From: Coneutiohabitans sp964457925
GTDB taxonomy: Bacteria > Zhuqueibacterota > Zhuqueibacteria > Zhuqueibacterales > Zhuqueibacteraceae
Direction of reading: 5' to 3'
Length of the DNA stretch: 64,000 bases
Assembly (NCBI GenBank): GCA_964457925.1
Contig: CAYWGH010000003.1
Location: 186,001 to 250,000, forward strand
The notes beneath the pieces were generated by a model, which was given only the letters and a program-made list of their open reading frames with translations, was not told where the DNA came from and did no database searches. The first letter of the stretch is position 1, and each line of letters starts with the position of its first letter. Below are positions 17,223-25,706 of this stretch, in pieces. Position numbers and translations under genes: made by a program.

Positions 17223-17340
17223 GGCGCGACGCGTTCGGCGATGGTGAGCTGCAAGCGCCCATGGAATCAAAGCTGCGGCACGTTTTTCAAAAGCGTTCCC
17301 GCTTGTTTCTCAATTGGATAAAAACTTTTCCGAAGCACGT

Positions 17341-18039
17341 ATGCTCGTTTTGGGAATCGAAACCGCAACCGTGATTTGCAGTGTTGGCATTGCAAATGAA
17401 GAACGGCTCCTTGCGGAAACCTGGTTCGGCATCAAAAATATTCACGATCGCGTGTTGCGCGACGGCATCGCGTATCTGACGGAACAAATCAAGACGCCGC
17501 TCAATGAAATCGAGGCGATTGCCGTTTCAGCAGGCCCCGGCTCTTTCACCGGCCTGCGCATCGGCATGGCGGTGGCCAAGGGCCTGGCCTTTGCACAACA
17601 AAAGCCGTTGATCGCCATCAGCACGCTGACGGCGCAAGCGTTCGCCGCACAAGTGTTCACTCGCGAGAAAGATGAAATGATTGTTCCCCTCATCCGCTCA
17701 CGCAAGGGTGAAGTCTATTCCGCAAAATTTCGATCAACCGGCGAACTGCCGCTTCAAATTACATCTGAGCAAGTGAAGGAAATTGCAAACGTGCCCGCGT
17801 GGTTGCATGAGCCTGCGATCATTTGCGGAGATGGCATTGCGATGCTGCGCGCTGAGGGTGCGTTGCAATCCTTGCAACATTGTTTCGTCGCGCCGGAAGG
17901 CAGCGCGCGGTTAAGCGGCGGCGTCATTGCGCAACTCGGGCAAGTTAAATTCGCGCGCGGCGAAACGACGACAGCCGAAGCGCTAGCGCCGCTTTATGTC
18001 CAAGAATTTGAAACGGGCGCAGCGCGCAGGGCTGAATAG
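17341..18039 (+). CDS. tsaB: tRNA threonylcarbamoyladenosine biosynthesis protein TsaB
   Basis: TsaB (YeaZ), the non-catalytic ASKHA-fold partner that scaffolds TsaD and TsaE in t6A synthesis. Visible motifs are LGIETATVICSVGI at the start, HDRVLRDGI, IAVSAGPGSFTGLRIGMAVAKGLA (the family signature) and LIRSRKGEVYSA. I place the start at ATG 17341, which begins the family's normal N-terminus, giving 232 residues; an upstream in-frame TTG at 17314 is unlikely. It lies about 120 bases after tsaE and 70 before rimI on the same strand, consistent with one transcript. Confidence 0.94.
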   Translation: MLVLGIETATVICSVGIANEERLLAETWFGIKNIHDRVLRDGIAYLTEQIKTPLNEIEAIAVSAGPGSFTGLRIGMAVAKGLAFAQQKPLIAISTLTAQAFAAQVFTREKDEMIVPLIRSRKGEVYSAKFRSTGELPLQITSEQVKEIANVPAWLHEPAIICGDGIAMLRAEGALQSLQHCFVAPEGSARLSGGVIAQLGQVKFARGETTTAEALAPLYVQEFETGAARRAE

Positions 18040-18109
18040 CGACGAGACTATTGCTCAAAACCCCCATGCAAGTTGAGCCAGGGCAGCCAGAATCAGTAAT
18101 TGTTGAACC

Positions 18110-18646
18110 ATGACAGACACCGAAACACATTCATCGCCTGCCACACGCCTCAGCCGCAGCGAGGTCATCATTCGTCGCATGCGGCACGACGATCTCTCAC
18201 AAGTCGCGGCGATTGCGGCGCACAGCTACACGGAACCCTGGCCGCAAGAATCGTTTCGCGTCGAATTGGCTTCCGAAGTCTCACAACCGATTGTCGCCGA
18301 GCGCGCGGGCGAGATTATCGGCTTCATTGTCGCCTGGATGATCACGGATGAAGTCGAGATTGCAAATTTGACGGTGAAAGAAACGTTTCGGCAACGCGGC
18401 CTGGGCCGCATGCTGCTCACGCATGTGTTGGCATTGGCGCAGGCCAAACAATGCGCGACCGCCTATCTCGAAGTGCGGCGCTCGAATAGGGCGGCGCGAC
18501 GCTTGTACGAAAGCATGGGCTTTAATACCCATAGCCTGCGGTCGCGTTATTACGGCCGCACCGGCGAAGATGCGATTGTGATGCAAAAAAAGCTGACGGC
18601 GGCTTCATCATTCCTGCGAGAGGAGAGCAACGATGGCGTGGTTTAA
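18110..18646 (+). CDS. rimI: ribosomal protein alanine N-acetyltransferase RimI
   Basis: GNAT acetyltransferase of 178 residues that in other bacteria acetylates the N-terminal Ala of ribosomal protein S18. It shows the acetyl-CoA binding loop RQRGLGRMLL (Q/R-x-x-G-x-G/A), LEVRRSNRAARRLYESMGF and the RSRYYGRTGEDAIVM tail. These together are the RimI signature rather than a generic GNAT. About 20 extra residues precede the usual start. Its position directly after tsaB is the conserved neighbourhood. The 3' end overlaps accD by 14 bases, so the next gene's ribosome site lies inside it. Confidence 0.9.
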   Translation: MTDTETHSSPATRLSRSEVIIRRMRHDDLSQVAAIAAHSYTEPWPQESFRVELASEVSQPIVAERAGEIIGFIVAWMITDEVEIANLTVKETFRQRGLGRMLLTHVLALAQAKQCATAYLEVRRSNRAARRLYESMGFNTHSLRSRYYGRTGEDAIVMQKKLTAASSFLREESNDGVV

Positions 18647-19547
18647 ACGCGAAACCAAAGGGCTGGTCTCCCAGAAGAAAAAAGACATGCCCGATCTTTG
18701 GATTAAATGCCCGGCATGCGATGAAATCATTTACAAGCCGGATTTGGAAAAAAACTTTTTCGTCTGCGGCAAATGCAGTCATCACTTCCGCGCCGCGGCG
18801 CGCACGTACATCAAATTTCTGCTCGACGAAAACAGTTTCGAGGAAATCAACGCCAACATCGTGCCGGTCGACATCCTGAAATTCAAAGCCAACAAGAAAT
18901 ATGGCGACCAGCTCAAAGAAGCGGCGCGCAAAACCGGCGTGCATGACGCCGTCATCACCGGCTTCGGCGCGCTCGCCGGGCAACGCCTGGTGCTGGCAGT
19001 GATGGACTTCAGTTTTATTGGCGGCAGCATGGGTTCGGTGGTTGGAGAAAAAATCGCGCTGGCGACAGATGAAGCCTTGTCGCGCCGGCAACCACTGATC
19101 ATCATCTGCGCCTCCGGCGGCGCGCGCATGATGGAAGGTGCACTCTCGCTCATGCAAATGGCAAAAACCTCCGCGCGCCTTGCGCGCTTGGCTGATGCCG
19201 GCATCCCCTTCCTCTCGATACTCACGCACCCCACCACCGGCGGCGTCACTGCGAGTTTCGCTATGCTCGGCGACGCCATCATTGCCGAACCGGGCGCGCT
19301 GATCGGCTTTGCCGGACCGCGCGTCATCAAACAGACCATCGGCCAGGATTTGCCGGAAGGCTTTCAAACCGCGGAATTCCTGCTGCAACACGGCTTCGTC
19401 GATGTCATCTGCTCACGGCTGGAAATGCGCGCCTGCCTCACCAAGTTGTTGAGCGTGATGCTGAATCAAGATGAGGCCAACAATAAAGACGGATTCATGT
19501 TTTGGAATGAATTCAAAAACAAACCGGCAGGCTTGCAAACGGCGTGA
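18633..19547 (+). CDS. accD: acetyl-CoA carboxylase carboxyltransferase subunit beta
   Basis: AccD, the beta subunit of acetyl-CoA carboxyltransferase, which with AccA moves the carboxyl group from biotin to acetyl-CoA to make malonyl-CoA for fatty-acid synthesis. The N-terminal four-Cys zinc finger (CPACDEIIY through CGKCSHHFR) is complete. The crotonase-fold core carries ASGGARMMEGALSLMQMAKT, PTTGGVTASFAMLGD and GFAGPRVIKQT. The length of 304 residues is normal. The ribosome site GAGGAG lies inside the end of rimI, indicating translational coupling. accA, accB and accC are not in the window. Confidence 0.97.
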   Translation: MAWFKRETKGLVSQKKKDMPDLWIKCPACDEIIYKPDLEKNFFVCGKCSHHFRAAARTYIKFLLDENSFEEINANIVPVDILKFKANKKYGDQLKEAARKTGVHDAVITGFGALAGQRLVLAVMDFSFIGGSMGSVVGEKIALATDEALSRRQPLIIICASGGARMMEGALSLMQMAKTSARLARLADAGIPFLSILTHPTTGGVTASFAMLGDAIIAEPGALIGFAGPRVIKQTIGQDLPEGFQTAEFLLQHGFVDVICSRLEMRACLTKLLSVMLNQDEANNKDGFMFWNEFKNKPAGLQTA

Positions 19548-19577
19548 CCCCGGTTCGGTAAAAATACCTGGCAACCT

Positions 19578-19596
19578 GCGGCGGTCCGGCCGCCGC
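19578..19596. promoter_or_regulatory. GC-rich hairpin before surE
   Basis: A 7-base perfect stem (19578-19584 with 19590-19596) around a 5-base loop, ending 8 bases before ATG 19605. No T run follows, so it is not a normal terminator. It could reduce access to the surE start, but that is inference. Confidence 0.4.
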
Positions 19597-19604
19597 TCAA
19601 CGAA

Positions 19605-20372
19605 ATGGCAATGATGAAACCTCACATTCTTCTTTCAAACGATGACGGCATCTTCGCACCCGGCCTGTATGCCATGTATCAAGCGCTGAAAGAAATCGCC
19701 GACGTTTCAGTGGTGGCGCCGGACAGCGAAAAAAGCGCAGTGGGCCACGCCATCACGCTATCGGATCCACTGCGTGTCACGCTTTTCGAAAAATTCGACA
19801 GTTTCTTCGGCCATGCCGTTAAAGGCACGCCGGCGGATTGCGTGAAAATCGCCTATTATGCCCTGCTCGAGCGCAAGCCGGATTTAGTCGTCTCCGGCAT
19901 CAATTACGGCTCCAATACGGGCATCAATATCATTTATTCCGGAACGGTTTCGGCTGCCACCGAAGGCATGCTTTTGGGTATTCCTTCGTTTGCGATCTCG
20001 CTCACCACCTACAAAGACGCGGATTTCAGCTATGCGGCAAAACTCGGTTCCCGCCTCGCGCTTAAAATTTTAGAAAACGGCCTGCCCAAAGACACGTTAC
20101 TGAACGTTAATGTTCCCAATGTGCCGGAACGTGAGATTCGCGGCATTGCCATGACGCGCATGGGAACGTCAACCTATGATGACAAGTATGACAAGCGCGT
20201 CGATCCGCATAATCGCGTTTATTACTGGCTCACCGGCTCGAAGATTGAAGCAAACGAAGGCATTGAATTCGACGACGGCGCAATTCGCCAGAATTATGTT
20301 TCGATCACCCCGATTCGCTTCGATTTGACGAATTACGAGTATCTGCACCACATGCAGCAATGGCAGTTATAA
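19605..20372 (+). CDS. surE: 5'/3'-nucleotidase SurE
   Basis: SurE survival-protein nucleotidase, a metal-dependent enzyme that removes phosphate from nucleoside monophosphates. Key motifs are LSNDDGIFAPG near the N-terminus (metal-binding Asp pair), VVAPDSEKSAVGHAITL, GTPADCVKIA and VSGINYGSNTG with its metal-binding Asn. The length of about 255 residues is typical. Three in-frame ATGs at 19605, 19611 and 19614 compete; the last begins the family's normal N-terminus (MKPHILLSNDDG). A hairpin sits immediately upstream. It follows accD on the same strand and precedes creD by 57 bases. Confidence 0.95.
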   Translation: MAMMKPHILLSNDDGIFAPGLYAMYQALKEIADVSVVAPDSEKSAVGHAITLSDPLRVTLFEKFDSFFGHAVKGTPADCVKIAYYALLERKPDLVVSGINYGSNTGINIIYSGTVSAATEGMLLGIPSFAISLTTYKDADFSYAAKLGSRLALKILENGLPKDTLLNVNVPNVPEREIRGIAMTRMGTSTYDDKYDKRVDPHNRVYYWLTGSKIEANEGIEFDDGAIRQNYVSITPIRFDLTNYEYLHHMQQWQL

Positions 20373-20429
20373 ATCAAGCCGAGAGCAAAACTGATTTCCA
20401 CTTTGCCGGGCGAAAGTTGAGATGTTGCG

Positions 20430-21770
20430 ATGAAGAACAACGGCTATAAACAATCGGTCGGCTTGCGACTGCTCATCATCGGCGCATTGAGTTTGATCTT
20501 GTTGATTCCCGCGTTTCTGATCATGGCTCTCATCGACGAACGCGAGCACAGGCGTGACAGCGCCGTGCGCGAGGTGAGCGAAAAGTGGGGGCAAAGCCAG
20601 ATCATTGCCGGCCCGATACTGACGATTCCCTACAAAAGACTCGTCACGAGCAATGACGGCAAAACCATAACAACCGTCGTCGAGCATGCGCATTTCCTGC
20701 CCGATCGCTTGCAGATTTCCGGCGAGTTGACGCCGGAAATCCGGCATCGCGGCATTTACGATGTCATTCTTTATCTGTCGGATTTGCAACTTTCCGGCAA
20801 TTTTCCGCCGCCAAACTTCAAGGAACTGGGCGTCGCGCCGGAGAATATCTTGTGGCAGGAAGCCGTGTTGGCGCTCGGCTTGAGCGATTTGAAGGGCATC
20901 CGCGAAGCCGTCGTGATCAAATGGCGTGAGGCTGAGCTTATCGCCAATCCCGGAATCGATTCAAAAGATATTTTGTATTCCGGCATCAGCGTCAAACCCG
21001 GCATCGACGCCGGTTTGCCCTCCCACACATTCGCCATGAATCTGAAATTAAACGGCAGCGGTGAATTGCAATTTCTGCCAGTGGGCAAGGAGACCAACGT
21101 CACGGTTGCGGCAGCTTGGGGCAATCCCAGCTTTATCGGCGGTTTTCTGCCGGCGACGCGTGAGGTGCAACGGGATCGTTTCAGCGCCGACTGGAATGTT
21201 TTGCATCTCAACCGCAATTATCCACAACAATGGCTCGGCCCGAACCAAGAATTGATGGCCTCAGCCTTCGGCGTGAAGCTGTTGCAGCCGATCGATGAAT
21301 ATCAAAAAACCATGCGCACCGCCAAATATGCCATCATGTTCATCGCGTTGACGTTTCTCGCATTTTTTATGACGGAAATCCTGAACAAGAAAATCTTGCA
21401 TCCGATTCAATATTTGCTCGTCGGTTTTGCGCTGCTGGTGTTTTACACGCTGTTGCTCTCCATTTCAGAGTATATTCCTTTCAATCAAGCCTATTTGATC
21501 GCGAGCGCGGCCATCGTGCTTTTGATTGGCGCTTACACCAAAGGCATGCTGAAGAGCAATTTGATCGCCCTGATCATCAGCGGCATACTCGTGCTGCTGT
21601 ACGGCTTCTTGTTTATCATTTTGCAGTTGCAGGACTACGCCCTGCTGCTGGGCAGCATCGGCTTGTTCGTGATTTTGGCGATTGTGATGTATTTGACGCG
21701 CAATATCGATTGGTTTGAAGTGGCGAAGCAGGAAAAATCCTCCGAGCCGACGGTCGGGGGCACGACATAA
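20430..21770 (+). CDS. creD: inner-membrane protein CreD (cell envelope integrity)
   Basis: CreD family inner-membrane protein of 446 residues. One transmembrane helix near residues 10-32 is followed by a periplasmic domain of about 260 residues. About six further helices run from about residue 290 to 430. The family marker segments RREHRRDSAVREVSEKWG-like (here EREHRRDSAVREVSEKWGQS) with GPILTIPY, the FIGGFLPATRE stretch, and the SEYIPFNQAYLIAS loop are all seen. In enterobacteria CreD is part of the CreBC regulon; its biochemical role is unknown. No creB or creC is nearby. It follows surE on the same strand. Confidence 0.92.
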   Translation: MKNNGYKQSVGLRLLIIGALSLILLIPAFLIMALIDEREHRRDSAVREVSEKWGQSQIIAGPILTIPYKRLVTSNDGKTITTVVEHAHFLPDRLQISGELTPEIRHRGIYDVILYLSDLQLSGNFPPPNFKELGVAPENILWQEAVLALGLSDLKGIREAVVIKWREAELIANPGIDSKDILYSGISVKPGIDAGLPSHTFAMNLKLNGSGELQFLPVGKETNVTVAAAWGNPSFIGGFLPATREVQRDRFSADWNVLHLNRNYPQQWLGPNQELMASAFGVKLLQPIDEYQKTMRTAKYAIMFIALTFLAFFMTEILNKKILHPIQYLLVGFALLVFYTLLLSISEYIPFNQAYLIASAAIVLLIGAYTKGMLKSNLIALIISGILVLLYGFLFIILQLQDYALLLGSIGLFVILAIVMYLTRNIDWFEVAKQEKSSEPTVGGTT

Positions 21771-21904
21771 TTTGCCGGTAAGATTCCTTGGGCGGGCTTG
21801 ATCAGTGGCCCTCTTCAAAAGTGAGGCGCTGAATTAGTTACTGCAATGGCTTGGTCCTTGTGTTTAAAAATTTCCGCATTCTCCGGACAGACGATGGTTT
21901 ACTA

Positions 21905-21923
21905 GCGCCGGCATAACCGGCGC
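21905..21923. promoter_or_regulatory. hairpin in the guaA leader
   Basis: A 7-base perfect stem (21905-21911 with 21917-21923, GCGCCGG/CCGGCGC) around the loop CATAA. It lies 71 bases before the guaA start. It could be the creD terminator or a leader element; no strong T run follows. No purine riboswitch core is recognised. Confidence 0.4.
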
Positions 21924-21993
21924 GGAAAGATTTTCAGACGAACATTATTTTATCGGTAAACCCACTATCTCTTCTACTGAACGGCATCATCTT

Positions 21994-23538
21994 ATGCACC
22001 CGCAAGATTTCATCCTCATACTCGATTTTGGCTCACAATACACCCAGCTTATCGCCCGGCGCATCCGCGAGTTCAACGTTTATTCCGAAATCAAGCCCTG
22101 CTACATTGCGTTGGAAGAAATTATCCGGCTTAAGCCCAAGGGCATCATTCTCTCCGGAGGGCCGAGTTCGGTGTATGACGATAACGCGCCGCAATTTGCT
22201 GCGGGCATATTTGATCTCGGCATCCCGATTCTCGGTCTGTGCTACGGCCAGCAATTGATGGCGCATCATCTTGGCGGCAAGGTGCAACCGGCCAAGGATC
22301 GCGAGTACGGTTTTGCAACGCTGCACATCGTACAACAAAACGCTTTGTTTGAAGACATGCCGTCGCGCAGCCAGGTTTGGATGAGTCACGGCGATACCAT
22401 TGTGGCGCCGCCTGCCAATTTTGTGGCGCTCGGCAAAACAGAGAACTCGGACTTCGCCGCGTTTGCACATGCCGCACAAAGACTCTATGGTTTGCAATTT
22501 CATCCTGAAGTGGCGCATACGGTTGCCGGCGCACAAATTTTGCGCAATTTCGTTTTTAAGATCTGCGGTTGTACGCCCAATTGGAATCCCGAGAATTTCA
22601 TCACCGCGACGGTGGAAGCGATACGCCAACGTGTCGGCGCGGAGCAAGTGATTTGTGCGCTTTCCGGCGGGGTCGATTCCGCGGTGGCGGCGGCGCTGGT
22701 TTATCAGGCAATCGGCGAGCAACTGCACTGCGTGTTTGTCGATCACGGCTTGTTGCGGCGCAACGAAGCGGAACAAGTCTCTGCCGTATTCTCAAAACTC
22801 TTCGGCAAGGCGTTTCGCCTGGTCGATGCGTCCGCCATTTTTTTACAGCGGTTGCGGGGTATTGTCGATCCCGAGCAAAAACGCAAAATTATCGGTGAAC
22901 AATTCATTCGCGTTTTTGAAGCGGAAGCGCGCAAGCTGTCGGACATTCGCTTCCTGGTGCAGGGCACGCTCTATCCCGATGTCATCGAAAGCGTCTCGCC
23001 CACAGGCGGACCTTCCGTCACCATCAAAAGCCATCATAATGTCGGCGGCCTGCCGCCGGATTTACAGCTCGAATTGATCGAGCCTTTACGCGAATTGTTC
23101 AAAGACGAAGTTCGCCGCGTGGGCGCGAAACTCGGCATCGCGCCGAGCATCATCGGCCGCCACCCGTTTCCCGGGCCTGGCCTGGCGGTGAGAATTCTCG
23201 GAGAGATCACGCCCGAGCGGCTTGAAATTTTGCGGCTTGCCGATGACATTTTCATCTCCGAACTCAAAGACCAGAGTTGGTACGATCACGTCTGGCAGGC
23301 GTTTGCCGTATTGCTGCCGATTCAATCCGTGGGCGTGATGGGCGACAATCGCACCTATGAAATGACAGTCGCCTTGCGCGCCGTGACTTCAACCGACGGC
23401 ATGACAGCGGATTGGGCGCGCCTGCCGCATGAATTGTTGATGAAAGTCTCTTCGCGCATCACCAACGAGGTGCGCGGCATCAACCGCGTGGTTTATGACA
23501 TCAGCGCCAAACCGCCCAGCACGATTGAGTGGGAATGA
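21994..23538 (+). CDS. guaA: GMP synthase (glutamine-hydrolysing)
   Basis: GuaA converts XMP to GMP using glutamine and ATP. The N-terminal class-I glutamine amidotransferase domain shows SGGPSSVYD, the nucleophile Cys in GLCYGQQ, and the FHPEVAHT His/Glu pair. The central ATP-pyrophosphatase domain has the P-loop ALSGGVDSAV. The C-terminal dimerisation domain has RHPFPGPGLAVRILG and ends in KPPSTIEWE, the expected terminus. The length of 514 residues is normal and all motifs are intact. The 223 bases upstream include a hairpin (21905-21923). Confidence 0.98.
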   Translation: MHPQDFILILDFGSQYTQLIARRIREFNVYSEIKPCYIALEEIIRLKPKGIILSGGPSSVYDDNAPQFAAGIFDLGIPILGLCYGQQLMAHHLGGKVQPAKDREYGFATLHIVQQNALFEDMPSRSQVWMSHGDTIVAPPANFVALGKTENSDFAAFAHAAQRLYGLQFHPEVAHTVAGAQILRNFVFKICGCTPNWNPENFITATVEAIRQRVGAEQVICALSGGVDSAVAAALVYQAIGEQLHCVFVDHGLLRRNEAEQVSAVFSKLFGKAFRLVDASAIFLQRLRGIVDPEQKRKIIGEQFIRVFEAEARKLSDIRFLVQGTLYPDVIESVSPTGGPSVTIKSHHNVGGLPPDLQLELIEPLRELFKDEVRRVGAKLGIAPSIIGRHPFPGPGLAVRILGEITPERLEILRLADDIFISELKDQSWYDHVWQAFAVLLPIQSVGVMGDNRTYEMTVALRAVTSTDGMTADWARLPHELLMKVSSRITNEVRGINRVVYDISAKPPSTIEWE

Positions 23539-23873
23539 CGCAGACAGATTCAACCGGCACGGCCCAAGACAGGCAGCCTGAGACATGTCACCTGCCAAGA
23601 ACCTAAAACAACGATTCGGCGATATTGATCAACTTTTTTGACCTTGCATTTTATGCGACTGCTTTCTATTTTGCTGCCGTTCAAATTCAACCCAGGTGAA
23701 CATCTGTAGGCATTTCATGCGAGATATTTGCACACCCGAGTTCCGTCAATCCGCACCAGCTTCTTCATACACCATTCTTATCCCCACGTTGACGAAAAGC
23801 CAGAATGGAAGTCGGAATGAAGGACGCCCAGCCAATCGTCTTTAACCCATCACCATTTTAAGGAGCGTAAGCC
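23539..23873. other. intergenic region between guaA and glmS
   Basis: About 335 bases with no gene. I looked for a glmS ribozyme core because of the downstream gene and found no convincing match. An AAGGAG ribosome site lies just before the glmS start. Confidence 0.5.
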
Positions 23874-25706
23874 ATGTGTGGTATTGTCGGCTATGTCGGA
23901 GATAAACCGCTTGTTCCTCTGTTGATCGAAGGACTAAAACGCCTGGAATATCGCGGCTATGATTCCGCCGGATTTGCGATTGTGTCCGCCAATCAACTGA
24001 TTGTTGAAAAACAGGCCGGCAAGATTTCCAATCTGGAGCGTATCGTCAATGGCCAGAAATTCAACGGTTCTGTCGGCATCGCTCACACCCGCTGGGCAAC
24101 GCACGGCGCGCCGAACAATGTCAATGCCCACCCGCACACAGACAGCAAGAATCGCATCGCCTTGATCCACAACGGCATCATCGAAAACTATGCGGCGATC
24201 AAGCGCGAGCTGGCAAAGAAAGGCCATGAATTCCGCTCGGAGACGGATACGGAGGTGCTGGTGCATTTGATCGAAGAGTTTCAAAAAGAGGGGCTGATCT
24301 TCGAGGAGGCGGTGCGCTCGGCGCTGGCACAAGTGCAAGGCACTTACGGCATCGCGGTGATTTCGCATGATCACCCGCACACCATCATTGCGGCGCGGCG
24401 CGGCAGCCCGTTGGTTGTCGGCATCGGCGAAGGCGAATATTTTATTGCCTCGGACGCCACAGCGATGGTCGAACATACCAAGAACGTCACCTATCTCGAC
24501 GACGGGGAAATGGCAATTCTCACCCGCGAGGGCGCCCAGGTCAAGACGATTGACAATCAACCCGTGACCAAGGCCATCGAGCAAATTGCGTTTGACATCG
24601 AGCGCATCGTTAAAGGCGGCTACGATCACTTCATGATGAAGGAAATCATGGAGCAACCGCGCACCATCGAAGATGCGTTGCGCGGGCGCCTGCTTTCCGA
24701 AGAAGGCATGGCGCGTCTCGGCGGCATTCGTCATGAGATCGATTCCTTGCTCTACGCGCGCCGCATATTGATCACCGCTTGCGGCACCTCCTGGCATGCG
24801 GCGTTGATCGGCGAATATATGATCGAGGAATTTGTCCGCATTCCGGTTGAAGTGGAGTATGCCAGCGAATTTCGCTATCGCGATCCGGTGATCGACCAGG
24901 ATACGGTTGTGCTGGTGATCAGCCAGTCCGGCGAGACGGCGGACACGTTGGCAGCATTGCGCGAGGCCAAGCGCAAAGGCGCAAAAGTGCTCGGCATTTG
25001 TAATGTCGTCGGTTCCAGCATCGCGCGCGAAACCGATGCCGGCGTGTACTTGCATGCCGGGCCGGAAATCGGCGTGGCCTCGACCAAGGCCTTTACCTCG
25101 CAGGTCACGGTGCTCTCGCTCGTCACGCTTCTACTCGCGCGCATGCGCAACATGTCGGCGTCGAAGGGCCGGGAAACCGTGCAAGCGATGCAAGCATTGC
25201 CGCAACAAATCGAACAAATTCTCAATCAGCGCGAGCAAATCAAAGAGATTGCGAAGATCTATCATCAATCCAGCAATTTTCTCTATCTCGGGCGGGGTTA
25301 TAATTTCCCGGTGGCGCTGGAAGGCGCGCTCAAGCTGAAGGAGATTTCTTATATTCATGCGGAAGGCTACCCGGCCGCGGAAATGAAACATGGGCCGATC
25401 GCGTTAATTGATCAGAATATGCCGGTGGTATTCATTGCGACCAAGGACTCAACCTACGACAAAATCCTAAGCAACATCGAAGAAGTTCGCGCGCGCCGCG
25501 GCCGCGTCATCGCCATTGCAACGGAAGGCGACCAGGAAATCAAGCGGCACACCGACCACGTCATTTTCATTCCGCCCACCATCGAAATGCTGACGCCGAT
25601 TTTGACCATCATTCCACTGCAACTGCTCGCGTATTACATCGCGATCCTGCGCGGCTGTGATGTGGATCAACCGCGAAATCTAGCCAAGAGTGTAACCGTC
25701 GAATGA
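23874..25706 (+). CDS. glmS: glutamine--fructose-6-phosphate aminotransferase (isomerising)
   Basis: GlmS makes glucosamine-6-phosphate from fructose-6-phosphate and glutamine, the first step to UDP-GlcNAc for peptidoglycan and LPS. It starts MCGIVGYVG, with Cys2 as the N-terminal nucleophile after Met removal. The amidotransferase domain carries TRWATHG and the two SIS domains carry ACGTSWHAA, SQSGETADT and STKAFTSQ. It ends with the DQPRNLAKSVTVE terminus. The length of 610 residues is typical. AAGGAG precedes the ATG at good spacing. The stop overlaps the next gene's start by four bases (ATGA). Confidence 0.98.
   Translation: MCGIVGYVGDKPLVPLLIEGLKRLEYRGYDSAGFAIVSANQLIVEKQAGKISNLERIVNGQKFNGSVGIAHTRWATHGAPNNVNAHPHTDSKNRIALIHNGIIENYAAIKRELAKKGHEFRSETDTEVLVHLIEEFQKEGLIFEEAVRSALAQVQGTYGIAVISHDHPHTIIAARRGSPLVVGIGEGEYFIASDATAMVEHTKNVTYLDDGEMAILTREGAQVKTIDNQPVTKAIEQIAFDIERIVKGGYDHFMMKEIMEQPRTIEDALRGRLLSEEGMARLGGIRHEIDSLLYARRILITACGTSWHAALIGEYMIEEFVRIPVEVEYASEFRYRDPVIDQDTVVLVISQSGETADTLAALREAKRKGAKVLGICNVVGSSIARETDAGVYLHAGPEIGVASTKAFTSQVTVLSLVTLLLARMRNMSASKGRETVQAMQALPQQIEQILNQREQIKEIAKIYHQSSNFLYLGRGYNFPVALEGALKLKEISYIHAEGYPAAEMKHGPIALIDQNMPVVFIATKDSTYDKILSNIEEVRARRGRVIAIATEGDQEIKRHTDHVIFIPPTIEMLTPILTIIPLQLLAYYIAILRGCDVDQPRNLAKSVTVE

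Noticed and set aside
23539..23873. glmS ribozyme upstream of glmS
   Set aside because: The conserved core is not recognisable in the 335 bases before the gene.
23934..25055. Long minus-strand reading frame inside glmS
   Set aside because: glmS is unmistakable on the other strand and the translation has no domain.
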